From positions 1-64,000 of the forward strand of contig NZ_PRLD01000014.1 in assembly GCF_003287405.1 (NCBI RefSeq): a DNA stretch of 64,000 bases, read 5' to 3'. The position numbers and the translations under genes were made by a program. The notes below the pieces were generated by a model. The model had not been told where the DNA came from. It did not search any database and saw only the letters and a list, made by a program, of their open reading frames with translations. Shown in pieces: positions 49,687-58,322 of the stretch; within the stretch, counting starts at the first letter, position 1, and each line of letters begins with the position of its first letter. The stretch is from Faecalibacterium prausnitzii. Its GTDB lineage: Bacteria > Bacillota > Clostridia > Oscillospirales > Ruminococcaceae.

Positions 49687-50043
49687 ACATTTTGCGTTTT
49701 CATTCGATTCAGGTAAATCTATTCGGCTTGTGGTTTTCGCTAAACCCACGGTTTGGCTCTACAACAGGCTGATGCCGAACCAGTCTATTGCTTCAATGCC
49801 ACCGATAGCTGGTCAACGCCGCTATCCTCTAAAAGTATTATACACCGTTGATGTGGCATTGCAAGGAAAAAACGCGATACACGATAATATGCTCAATCGA
49901 AAGTCGATACTTTTGGGGAACGCAATATATCGAAAGCGATACTTTCTTCGTCAATGTCGATACTTTTTACAAAAATATAGCGAGTTCCCGCACTCCACGG
50001 GATATGCTTGCTCGCTAAACATAGTACGCAGGACATATCCAAA
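49687..50043. other. AT-rich gene-free spacer with CGATACTTT repeats
   Basis: No gene is visible. CGATACTTT occurs at about 49903, 49938 and 49960, in two cases inside small inverted repeats such as GAAAG-CGATA-CTTTC. A GCGAG...CTCGC inverted repeat lies near 49979-50016. Confidence 0.4.
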
Positions 50044-50080
50044 CAATATAATCCTAATTATGATAATTCAAATTATATTG
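50044..50080. repeat. Left 37-bp palindrome flanking the ATPase gene
   Basis: Arms CAATATAAT (50044-50052) and ATTATATTG (50072-50080) around AATTATGATAATT. It overlaps the last codons and the TGA stop of the ATPase gene. It matches the right palindrome (51513-51549) at about 30 of 37 positions. Confidence 0.85.
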
Positions 50081-51495
50081 TTCTCATAAACAGTGTCTTC
50101 CTGAATCAAAATCAAGTTCGGATTCTCTGCAGCCATCTCCACCAGTCGATCTGTAAAGCCGCTCTTGGAGAACAGCCCGTACACAATTTCGTAGCCCTTA
50201 AACGCCGTTGTAAGTTCTTTGGACTGCCCCTTTTCCTGCAAAGCAGAGTAGACCGCCACATCCACAGGTTTCGCATGGTACTTGCACTCACCGAGGAACA
50301 GCCGCTTATGCTGATTATCCACCGCAGCAACGTCGATCTCCGTATCGCCCTCATTATCATTTCGCCAGTAAGAGCCAATGCGTGAGGGCGCAAATTCGAT
50401 CTGCCCCTTTCGGCACAGTTCCGCAAAGATATTCCGGCAGATGCTCTCATAAGCGAAAGCCACAAATTTTTGCTTGAAGTCTTTGCCCATCTCGTCCAGC
50501 ACGATCTGTTGGTTGTCCAGTTCCAACTCTCCCTTGAACGGGTACACATAGCGGAACCAGAAGCGGATGAAGTTGTCCGAAACATAGTACAGGCTTTTCC
50601 GGGAACGCTCTGGATTCTTTTCGGTGATGGGAACGTTCTTGATAACAAAACCAAGGTCGATCAGTGTTTTCAGGTACGGCGTAATAGCTGACGTGTCCTG
50701 CTCCATCGTCATACCGATCTTGCTCAGCTTGTGGTTGCCGTCCGAAATCGCTTTTAGCACGGAGAAATAGTTGATAGGCGTCTGCACTTCCTCGTTGAGC
50801 AAGAAATCCGGTTCTTCATACAAAAAGCCATTTTTCGACAGTACCACACGCCGAATCTGCTCCACCAGCGGCTCGTCCGTCTGGAAAAACTCCATATATT
50901 TCGGTACGCCGCCCGTGATGGCATACTGCTCCACAGCCTGCTCAAACGACAGGTTCTGCGCCGCATACACATCCGTAAATTGCAGCGGCATAAGCCGAAT
51001 CTGTGCCGTTCTACGGCCATAGAGCGGACTGTCGTAGGCAAGTGCGTGTTTTTTCATCATGCTGATGAGGGAACCGCAGAGAACCAGCATCACGTTATGG
51101 TCTTTCAGCACTTCATCCCATGCGTTTTGCAAGATGGACGGGAAATCCGGGTTCGTCTTGACCAGATACGGAAATTCATCAATGACAAGCACCTTTTTCT
51201 CGTCCGGGTGGTCATCTGCTACCACTTGGAATAAATCCAGCCAGTCGGTGAATGTGACCTTGCTGAGCATGGGGTTCTTAGTAGTGCGGGAAAGCACTCC
51301 GGCAAACCGCTTCATGCTCTGGGCTTCACTTTCTGTGGTTGCCAAAAAGTAGAACGCGCGTTTATCTTTGATAAACTCTTTGATCAGCGTCGTTTTTCCA
51401 ACACGCCGCCTGCCGTAAATCACCACAAAGCCGCTGCCGTGCTCTAGCTCCGCATTCAGCGTTGCCAGTTCGGATGTTCTGCCAATGAAGTCCAT
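50068..51495 (-). CDS. AAA ATPase with C-terminal DUF234-type nuclease-like domain
   Basis: 475 residues. N-terminal ATPase_2-type P-loop domain: Walker A GRRRVGKTT at 28-36, Walker B VLVIDEFPYL near 103-112, and a sensor-like VLCGSLISMM near 138. A winged helix follows (about 240-300). The C-terminal part (about 345-430) shows EIDVAAVD then LFLGECKYH, i.e. E386/D388 and E403-x-K405, a PD-(D/E)xK-like pattern of DUF234 proteins. Its role is unknown. The ATG at 51495 follows GAGAGGTG. The gene is bracketed by two near-identical palindromes. Confidence 0.88.
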   Translation of the reverse strand: MDFIGRTSELATLNAELEHGSGFVVIYGRRRVGKTTLIKEFIKDKRAFYFLATTESEAQSMKRFAGVLSRTTKNPMLSKVTFTDWLDLFQVVADDHPDEKKVLVIDEFPYLVKTNPDFPSILQNAWDEVLKDHNVMLVLCGSLISMMKKHALAYDSPLYGRRTAQIRLMPLQFTDVYAAQNLSFEQAVEQYAITGGVPKYMEFFQTDEPLVEQIRRVVLSKNGFLYEEPDFLLNEEVQTPINYFSVLKAISDGNHKLSKIGMTMEQDTSAITPYLKTLIDLGFVIKNVPITEKNPERSRKSLYYVSDNFIRFWFRYVYPFKGELELDNQQIVLDEMGKDFKQKFVAFAYESICRNIFAELCRKGQIEFAPSRIGSYWRNDNEGDTEIDVAAVDNQHKRLFLGECKYHAKPVDVAVYSALQEKGQSKELTTAFKGYEIVYGLFSKSGFTDRLVEMAAENPNLILIQEDTVYENNII

Positions 51496-51512
51496 ACCGT
51501 GCACCTCTCGCT

Positions 51513-51549
51513 TAATATAATTTGAATTATGATAATTTCAATTATATTA
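51513..51549. repeat. Right 37-bp palindrome flanking the ATPase gene
   Basis: Arms TAATATAAT (51513-51521) and ATTATATTA (51541-51549) around GAATTATGATAATTT. It lies 18 bases upstream of the ATPase start and must overlap its promoter and ribosome-site region, so it may be an operator. Confidence 0.85.
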
Positions 51550-51645
51550 TAGCTGCTCTGCACAAAACCGTCAATAGGACGAAACGTCGAATTTTCAACA
51601 TCAAATTCATACAATGTAGAAAACTCCGGGCTTTTTCAGTTTAAC

Positions 51646-51981
51646 TTATGCGGCTGAGAGAAGTCTGTGGACGTTTTTGATTGCAATAGGGCTACCAATT
51701 GCTATTCCAACTACACTAAAAGATACTACGGCAAAATAGAGTACGTTTTGCCAACGCTCCTGATTTCTGCGGTCGTAATTTCTGTCCATAGCATCCAGCT
51801 GTTCTTGGGTGTTCATGTCATCGGCCGACACAATTAATTTTTGTTTTGTTATATATTTCTCTTCTGATGTGGCTTCGGCATCGATTACTGCATCAGAAAT
51901 TTTTTGACAGACTTCATCGATGACTATGTTCTGAAGAGATTTCGTTTCGCCGAGTGGCTGCATAGTATTTTGTTTGTTCAT
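51646..51981 (-). CDS. Unknown small tail-anchored protein
   Basis: 111 residues. A soluble, charged N-terminal part (IDEVCQKISDAVIDAEATSEEKYI; a helical DMNTQEQLDAMDRNYDRRNQERW) leads into one membrane helix at about 81-100 (LYFAVVSFSVVGIAIGSPIA) with a short cytosolic or outer tail. No family is recognised. It is divergent from a helix-turn-helix gene with a shared 156-bp promoter region. The ATG follows ATTTAGGAGGTTATCT. The sequence is more AT-rich than the core genome. Confidence 0.75.
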   Translation of the reverse strand: MNKQNTMQPLGETKSLQNIVIDEVCQKISDAVIDAEATSEEKYITKQKLIVSADDMNTQEQLDAMDRNYDRRNQERWQNVLYFAVVSFSVVGIAIGSPIAIKNVHRLLSAA

Positions 51982-52037
51982 AGATAACCTCCTAAATATA
52001 TGTTTGTCTGGGATTGACAGTTCCTTGGTGTAGCTAT

Positions 52038-52066
52038 ATCATACTACTAGATGACGGATGAATCAA
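52038..52066 (-). promoter_or_regulatory. Promoter for the tail-anchored protein
   Basis: On the minus strand TTGATT (52061-52066), 17-base spacer, TATGAT (52038-52043), about 57 bases before the start codon. It lies within the divergent 156-bp region. Confidence 0.65.
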
Positions 52067-52137
52067 TCTTTAAAATCGTCTGTTTCAATCGTTTGTAAAC
52101 ATAAAAAAGATAAATATGTCTTTAACGAGGTGATATA

Positions 52138-52944
52138 ATGGCATTCAAATCTATAAATCATGATAATGAAAAGATTTTCTATAACAGATTGTGGAAATTG
52201 ATGGAGGAGCGAAACCTTTCAACGGCAAGAGAATTAGCGCAGGCTTTATATGCCGAGGAGATAGTCCCTGTAGACAGTGCATCTGAAGACGAGATATCTA
52301 TAATAGGAAGTATGACGCGCAGAATACAGGAACACTTAAATTTAGAAGGTACAGATAAATTGCAGGGTAGATATGTCAAAGCGTATTGTGATTTTTTTGG
52401 ATGTTCAGCAGATTACCTGTTTGGCTTATCTTCAATTAAAAGTGAAAATCCAGATGTTATTAGATTCTGTGAAGCAACAGGGTTATCTGAAAAATCGGTC
52501 AGAAGGCTAATAGAAGATTTACCGGAAGATATAAAAAGAGATTTAGTTGGGTTTTGGTCTAATGTTTTAGAAAGCAATTTGTTTTATGAAGTACCTTTAG
52601 AATTCCATCAAATGTGCTATGAATTGGGACAGTACAGAATTGCACAGGACCAAATAAAGGCAATCAATATGGCGGCTAAAAAAATGGACAATTCAGATAC
52701 ATTTGTCGATACTTGGAGAGCGATGATGGAGAGTAATTATCTAAAGGAAGCTCAGCCGCATGAAGGGTCCTACCATATGCATCTGAATGAGCTTTTAGTG
52801 AATGTGACAGCGTGTTTGGAAAATTGGGTGGATGAATATGTTCCTACCCATAAAAAAGAGATTCAACAATATTTCTATGGCGACTTAAATAAGAGACTTC
52901 AGGAGAGTTATGATGAATTTTTGAAAGCAACGCGATCCGAATAA
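52138..52944 (+). CDS. Helix-turn-helix protein with unknown C-terminal domain
   Basis: 268 residues. The N-terminal 95 residues look like an atypical Cro/C1-type DNA-binding domain (LWKLMEERNLSTARELAQAL; then YCDFFGCSADYLFGLSS, the usual end of XRE domains). The remainder is helical with ETGLSEKSVRRLIEDLPEDI and no recognised domain; phage and integrative-element regulators often have this two-part form. AT-rich. The ATG follows ACGAGGTGATATA. It probably regulates itself and the divergent small membrane protein. Confidence 0.75.
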   Translation: MAFKSINHDNEKIFYNRLWKLMEERNLSTARELAQALYAEEIVPVDSASEDEISIIGSMTRRIQEHLNLEGTDKLQGRYVKAYCDFFGCSADYLFGLSSIKSENPDVIRFCEATGLSEKSVRRLIEDLPEDIKRDLVGFWSNVLESNLFYEVPLEFHQMCYELGQYRIAQDQIKAINMAAKKMDNSDTFVDTWRAMMESNYLKEAQPHEGSYHMHLNELLVNVTACLENWVDEYVPTHKKEIQQYFYGDLNKRLQESYDEFLKATRSE

Positions 52945-52954
52945 TATCACAGAA

Positions 52955-53001
52955 AAACCGCCTTACTACCGGAGTAAATCCGATGGTGGGGCGGTTCTTT
53001 T
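52955..53001 (+). terminator. Intrinsic terminator after the helix-turn-helix gene
   Basis: AAACCGCC (52955-52962) pairs with GGGCGGTT (52989-52996) with an inner imperfect stem ACTACCGG/CCGATGGT, then CTTTT. Confidence 0.75.
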
Positions 53002-53062
53002 ATACCTTGATTTCTTGACCGTTCTTGAAGGTGAAGCGAATATCGTCAGTGCTGTAAGCAGG
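53000..53062 (-). pseudogene. Possible 3' remnant of a serine recombinase
   Basis: On the minus strand a 20-codon open stretch ending in a stop reads DDIRFTFKNGQEIKV, which resembles the C-termini of some Clostridia site-specific recombinases. An in-frame stop lies directly upstream. Only this tail is left; the identification is tentative. The remaining part of the 368-bp gap (53063-53312) shows no gene. Confidence 0.25.
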
Positions 53063-53312
53063 TCAACGCCAACGCAATCACAGCGTAATAGAATATTTTT
53101 TGAGACGGTAAAGGGGATTTTATCTGCTTTGCCGTTTTTTCACATCTGGACTCCAACATGCCTTTGTGCTATTCAGCGATTCCATCGCGCAGCCTGCGTC
53201 GGGACGGTGCAGATTTGAAAGGGTTTGGGATTTCCCAACAAGTATTTTGCAACGCAAAATGGTCTTTGTATATACGAAGACACTGCTTGCGGGTCTGCTG
53301 GTCATATACCCT

Positions 53313-54074
53313 TCAGCTCTCACCACCACAAAACGTTTCATATTTTTGACTCCATTCAAACTGTGCATTTTTGTCTAACAGCTTTTTGCGTTGCTGCCAA
53401 TCTGGCATAAGTGTCGACAGTATAGCATAAAAATCCTTCGAGTGGTTTGGGTACAGAAAATGACAAAACTCGTGCAATACTACATATTCAATGCAACTGA
53501 CGGGCATTTCGAGCAAGTGCCGGTTCAATGTAATGATAGCTTTCTGTGGAAGACAAGATCCCCAGCGAGTATCCATCGATCGAATATGGATTCGTGGAAA
53601 TGGCACATCATATTTCCGAAATATCGGATAAAGCTGATCCACCGTCTGCTGAAATATTTCGCGACACATCTTATTCAGATAACGGTCAACAAGACGCTTT
53701 TTTTGTTCCTGATCTTCTGTGTCTTTTACGGTAAGATAGAGATAAACGCCATCGGAACGTATATCGTCTTTTTTTCCTTGCTCTACCCGCAGACGCAGAC
53801 TGCGCCCCAAAACGGAAAAGCTTTCCCCACTGATGTAATGTCGAGGCTGCGGTGCATACTGTTGGAATTCCCGAAAATGCTGCTGTGCCTCTGCAATGTA
53901 ACGGCTGTGTCGTTTCACGAATTGCGTAACAACGCTTTCCGGAACATCTTTCGGAGCAGAAATATAAACAGAGGCATCTGTCCGAATCCGAAGGTTGATA
54001 TTGCGTACATTTTTTCGTTCCAGCTGATAGCAGATACAACCATGCTCCGTCTCAACCGCACAAATCTGTATCAT
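53313..54074 (-). CDS. YgjP-like M48-family metallopeptidase
   Basis: 253 residues. The zinc site HEFCH is at 201-205 with a third ligand His 211 (NHSKDF), preceded by MDTRWGSC (168-174), the hallmarks of the YgjP/DUF45 (WLM/SprT-like) metalloprotease family. No signal peptide. Its ATG overlaps the hsdR stop by 4 bases, so it is the last gene of the restriction operon; the same association is common elsewhere. Its role in restriction is unknown, perhaps turnover of HsdR. Confidence 0.9.
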   Translation of the reverse strand: MIQICAVETEHGCICYQLERKNVRNINLRIRTDASVYISAPKDVPESVVTQFVKRHSRYIAEAQQHFREFQQYAPQPRHYISGESFSVLGRSLRLRVEQGKKDDIRSDGVYLYLTVKDTEDQEQKKRLVDRYLNKMCREIFQQTVDQLYPIFRKYDVPFPRIHIRSMDTRWGSCLPQKAIITLNRHLLEMPVSCIEYVVLHEFCHFLYPNHSKDFYAILSTLMPDWQQRKKLLDKNAQFEWSQKYETFCGGES

Positions 54075-57000
54075 GCAAACCTCCGCAACGCAACTGTTTT
54101 AACATTTTCAATAATCATGTCAATCACATCAAAAGAAAGTACCAGGCCCATTTCTTTTTGGTAGCGGTAAAACAGATCATCAATATCCTGCGAGATTCGA
54201 TCATGGATCGTCAGATTGTGGGTCCAGTCTACCTGGCTATGTTTTTCGATGATTGTCGTGATATCCAGTGCCATCTCGGCGGCAAAATCAGGCTCCACTG
54301 ACAATTTTTCATTGGAGAAAATCGCGGTCAGTACACCATAGAACGCCTGTGCATGGACATTGGCTCGGATACGATCCGGGTATGCGATAGCGCTTTTTCC
54401 CGTGCGGTAATCCTCCAGAATATCCCGCATCTTGGCCAGATATTCTGCCTCCGTTATCGTCCGGGCTTTATACAGCTCAAGCGCTTCCTTGATGCGCTTG
54501 GAAAAATTTTCATAGTATGCTGGGTTCTCCTGATACTTCGTATTGATACTCTTGGCGAGCCGTGTGCGAATCGCATCAGCTTTGGCACGCAGTGAGCCCA
54601 ACTCGTTTAATTCCTTTTCAAACGCATCTCTGTCCAGAATGTCTACCGGCTCGGTGATTCGCTTCAGACCCTCTACTGAAAGGTGTACGTCCAGCAGGTT
54701 TTGCATCAGAGGTTCGTATTCCCGATTGTCGATTGAATCCCCATAACGAGGTTTCACACTGCGCCGTACCGCAGAGAAAAAGCCAAATGCTTTGATATAT
54801 TTTTCCCGCTCTTCCACTGCCAGTGCCTCATAGGTTTTTTCGGAATTCAGAACAAGATTCAAGGAGCGACCAAAGTTACACAGCCGTTTGTAAAACTCTT
54901 CCCGCTTCGAACTATCCGCTAAGAAAACCTCTACCGCCTCTGCATCGGTTCCGGCAAGTGTCAGACCGGGAACAGCCGAAAGCAACTCCATCAGTGCAGA
55001 ATAATCGCTGCGTACCGTTCCAATCGCAGAGAGCACGTCCACCACAACGCCTTTCAGATCATGCCCATCAAAGTTTTCCAGCCCAGCACCACTGTAAAGC
55101 TCCATTGCCTCATCCAATTTTTTGATCAGGCCCCGGTAATCCACGATCATTCCATAGCTTTTTCCCTCGCACAGGCGGTTTGTGCGGGCAATGGCCTGAA
55201 GCAAACCGTGCTCCTTAAGTTCTTTGTCCAAGTAAAGCACTTGGCAGAGCGGCTCATCAAAGCCGGTAAGCCATTTGCTGCACACGATCACAAGATCCAG
55301 TTCTCCGGCATGATACTGTGCCTTGATTGCTTCTTCATAATCATCGGCACTGCCATAGCGCTGCATCATCCGATTCCAGTAGGCAACTACCTTGTCGTCT
55401 GCTCCTTCATCTGCATCATCCACACTTTCGCGCAGATCCGGAGCCGAGATCACGACAGCGCAGTTCAGATCGCCAAATTGCTCAAAGCATTCCAGATACC
55501 GAACGGCATCCCGCTTGTAATTGGTGGCGACCATTCCCTTGAAGCCTGTATTTTTATAGGTTCGGCAAAAGTCCTCGTTGATGTCCAAAGCGATCCGTTT
55601 GATGCGTGCATCCGTAGAGGTCAGTCGTCGGATGCTGCTCCATTTCCGGGCGAGATCATCCCTCTGTGATTCCGTCAGACGTTTTGTTGTTTGCTGAAAC
55701 CATAGGTCGATGTTCTTTTCGTCAACTTTCTGTTCCACAAAGCGGCCTTCATAGATCAGTGGAACAATTGCACCATCGGCCACACCGTCCTGAATCGTAT
55801 ACTTGTGAATCAGTCCGCCAAACTTTTTCAAGGTGTTCTTCTCGCTCTTCATCAAGGGCGTTCCTGTAAAACCGATATAGCAGGCGTTTGGAAAAACCGT
55901 CCGCATTTTACGTGACATTTTGCCGTAATTGGAGCGGTGGCTTTCGTCCACAAGAACAAAGATGTCCCGAGATTTGTTGCAACCGTCCAGCCGTTCGGCA
56001 GTGCTGAATTTGTTGATGATGCTGGTGACGATGTCCACCCGCTCATCCGTAACCAATCCCAGCAGATGCCGCCCGTTGGTAGCACGCGCAGGGCGAAGCC
56101 GCGTGTGCGCGAATGTCGCTGTGATTTGCTTATCCAGCTCTTTTCGGTCGGTGACGATCACTACACGTGGATGGTCTGCCTGCAGCTCCAGCAGCAAATA
56201 TTTCGCCACCATCACCATGGTCAGACTTTTTCCGCTGCCCTGTGTATGCCAGATCACACCGCCGCACCGGTTTCCTTTTTCATCACGCTGTTTGACTGTA
56301 TGCAGAATTTCCTTCACCGCAAAATATTGCTGATATCGGCAGATCTTTTTCACATTGTAGTCAAACAGCACGAAATACTTTGTCAGTTCCAACAAACGGA
56401 CCGGTGTAAACAGAGAAACAATATCTTTATCCTGCACCGTTGGTGTCCGATCCGGGATCAGCTGAGCCATTTTCCGGTTCAGGAAATCTGCATCCTGCTC
56501 TTTCCAGATGCTCCAAAATTTTTTCGGCGTTCCCGTTGTCGCATAGCGCACCTCGTTTTTATTGGTCGCCATTACGATCTGCGCAAACGCAAAAAGCTGG
56601 GGGATATAGTGAGGCTGCTGGTTACGGCAGGTTTGCTCAATGGCCTGTTCCACCGGGATATCCGGAGCCTTGCATTCAATCACCGCAAACGGAATTCCAT
56701 TGACAAACAGCACGATGTCCGGGCGGGCATCATGCTGTCCATCGGCGCTTTCCACCGCAAATTCTTCCGTGACATGGTAAAGGTTCTGCGTCGGGTCCTC
56801 CCAGTCAATGTACTTCAAGTTGAAGTTCAGCAGCCTTCCTTCGCCTACAGTTTCGGGATAGCTTGTGCCCAGCATAAGCGCATCATAGATTTTCTCGCTG
56901 GTGCGCACAAGACCGTCCGTCAGCGGTATTTCCAGATCATCCATGGCGTGCTCAATGTTGACTGCAGAAAATTCATTTTCCACACCGCCGTAGGTATAGC

Positions 57001-57178
57001 GGTTTAGTTTCCGCAGCTGACCGCGCAGCACATCCCGCAACAGCACCCGGTAGCCACTTCCGCGCTGCTGACGGCATTCTTCTGGGGAGAGATATGTATA
57101 CCCCATGGCCTGCAGCAGTTCCAGCGCAGGCTTTTTGCTGATGTTGGCTTCGGAGTAAATGGATTTATCGAGGTTCAT
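54071..57178 (-). CDS. hsdR: Type I restriction enzyme subunit R (HsdR)
   Basis: 1035 residues. The N-terminal nuclease domain has PDIVLFVNGIPFAVIECKAP near residues 156-175 (Asp and ExK). The SF2 motor has Walker A HTQGSGKS near 308, DESHRSNYG near 403, GFTGTPL near 426 and QAIARTNR near 671. A C-terminal helical region binds the methylase complex. It is an ATP-dependent translocase that cleaves unmodified DNA remote from its recognition site. The start at 57178 follows AATAAGGAGGTCACC. Full length, with no frameshift visible. Confidence 0.96.
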   Translation of the reverse strand: MNLDKSIYSEANISKKPALELLQAMGYTYLSPEECRQQRGSGYRVLLRDVLRGQLRKLNRYTYGGVENEFSAVNIEHAMDDLEIPLTDGLVRTSEKIYDALMLGTSYPETVGEGRLLNFNLKYIDWEDPTQNLYHVTEEFAVESADGQHDARPDIVLFVNGIPFAVIECKAPDIPVEQAIEQTCRNQQPHYIPQLFAFAQIVMATNKNEVRYATTGTPKKFWSIWKEQDADFLNRKMAQLIPDRTPTVQDKDIVSLFTPVRLLELTKYFVLFDYNVKKICRYQQYFAVKEILHTVKQRDEKGNRCGGVIWHTQGSGKSLTMVMVAKYLLLELQADHPRVVIVTDRKELDKQITATFAHTRLRPARATNGRHLLGLVTDERVDIVTSIINKFSTAERLDGCNKSRDIFVLVDESHRSNYGKMSRKMRTVFPNACYIGFTGTPLMKSEKNTLKKFGGLIHKYTIQDGVADGAIVPLIYEGRFVEQKVDEKNIDLWFQQTTKRLTESQRDDLARKWSSIRRLTSTDARIKRIALDINEDFCRTYKNTGFKGMVATNYKRDAVRYLECFEQFGDLNCAVVISAPDLRESVDDADEGADDKVVAYWNRMMQRYGSADDYEEAIKAQYHAGELDLVIVCSKWLTGFDEPLCQVLYLDKELKEHGLLQAIARTNRLCEGKSYGMIVDYRGLIKKLDEAMELYSGAGLENFDGHDLKGVVVDVLSAIGTVRSDYSALMELLSAVPGLTLAGTDAEAVEVFLADSSKREEFYKRLCNFGRSLNLVLNSEKTYEALAVEEREKYIKAFGFFSAVRRSVKPRYGDSIDNREYEPLMQNLLDVHLSVEGLKRITEPVDILDRDAFEKELNELGSLRAKADAIRTRLAKSINTKYQENPAYYENFSKRIKEALELYKARTITEAEYLAKMRDILEDYRTGKSAIAYPDRIRANVHAQAFYGVLTAIFSNEKLSVEPDFAAEMALDITTIIEKHSQVDWTHNLTIHDRISQDIDDLFYRYQKEMGLVLSFDVIDMIIENVKTVALRRFA

Positions 57179-57188
57179 GGTGACCTCC

Positions 57189-58322
57189 TTATTTTTTGAC
57201 AACTGTATCAAATGTCATCTTTTCAAGCGAGATATCATCCGATTTCAAAATATGCTGATTTGACGTATTGATTGTAATACTGTTTCCGTTTATTTCAGCT
57301 TCTTCAAGAATATAAAAATTTTCATTACAAAAAATTACGACTTCTGTTTTTTTCGGAGTGACAAGGCATTCAAATATTCGTTTATCTTTTGCCATTTCAC
57401 GCCCACTTAATGCGGCAGCTATAACAAGAGCAACAATTATATAGATATATATTAAGAAAAAGCGTTTCCATGATGTTATTGAGAACTCGAATCTTTCACT
57501 TTTGAAAATTTTTTCTTCATCTTCTTTTATCTCATCCACAAAAGAGAGTGTGTTATTATTGTTTTCAATGGCTTTATCCAGTTTCGTCTCGACAGCTTTT
57601 TTCCCAGAGACTTTTAACTGTGAAACGGACCCCAATAATGCCATTGCTATGAATTCTATCATATATAAGGCACTTAAAATAGTAACCATTACGAAGTTTA
57701 CAATATCAGTTAATGCAACTAAAACGATCCAAAATAGAATGGCTACTAGCCCCCATACGACCAGTATTTCAAATGCTCCTTTGCAAATTTCTTTCCAAAA
57801 TAATATTTTTTCAAGTTTTCGTGCTTTCTGAATTAACTCTTTCTGGAGATAGATAGACATTCTTCGTGCATCAAGTCTAGCCAGATGGACTCTATCATCC
57901 GCAGATGCCCTTTTATCGTTCCAAAACTCGGCGTACATACTTTTTAATTCTTTATCTTCTTTGTTTATTCTATGACTGAGTATCCGAAATACTTGATTAC
58001 AACATCTGCCCGTTGTAGTATTATGGATGAATTTTGAAACCGTATTTTTTACGACGAACATCGATATTGTTCCGCATAGCAAAAAAATAAAAGATATCGC
58101 AAAAATAGATCCAAGATTCGGTACATTATATGCCGCATATAAGGTATCAATATTCCAGTATCTTAGGAAAGTGACTGTCGCTAATCTGCACGAAAAGCTC
58201 ATAATTGCCGATGTCAGCGTGACGATCGCCGACACAACAGCAATTATCAATGACGGATTTTTTCTCAAATAATTCCATGCTTTCTTTCCGAAATCCACGT
58301 TATCCGTCTTGTCTTTGCTCAT
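57189..58322 (-). CDS. Unknown multi-pass membrane protein inside the type I RM operon
   Basis: 377 residues. Membrane helices at about 28-46, 70-93, 186-210, 215-240 and 296-316, with a charged cytoplasmic middle (HRINKEDKELK... ARKLEKILFW) and a long loop (GKKAVETKLDKAIENNNN). The final 55 residues (ECLVTPKKTEVVIFCNENFY) are soluble and beta-rich. No family is recognised. The start overlaps the hsdS 3' end by 23 bases, and the stop lies 10 bases before hsdR, so it is firmly embedded in the operon. It is very AT-rich. It may be a membrane effector or an inserted accessory gene. Confidence 0.8.
   Translation of the reverse strand: MSKDKTDNVDFGKKAWNYLRKNPSLIIAVVSAIVTLTSAIMSFSCRLATVTFLRYWNIDTLYAAYNVPNLGSIFAISFIFLLCGTISMFVVKNTVSKFIHNTTTGRCCNQVFRILSHRINKEDKELKSMYAEFWNDKRASADDRVHLARLDARRMSIYLQKELIQKARKLEKILFWKEICKGAFEILVVWGLVAILFWIVLVALTDIVNFVMVTILSALYMIEFIAMALLGSVSQLKVSGKKAVETKLDKAIENNNNTLSFVDEIKEDEEKIFKSERFEFSITSWKRFFLIYIYIIVALVIAAALSGREMAKDKRIFECLVTPKKTEVVIFCNENFYILEEAEINGNSITINTSNQHILKSDDISLEKMTFDTVVKK

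Noticed and set aside
53015-53218. 67-codon plus-strand frame in the gap before the metalloprotease
   Set aside because: No ribosome site, no recognisable content, overlaps the terminator tail and the possible recombinase remnant.
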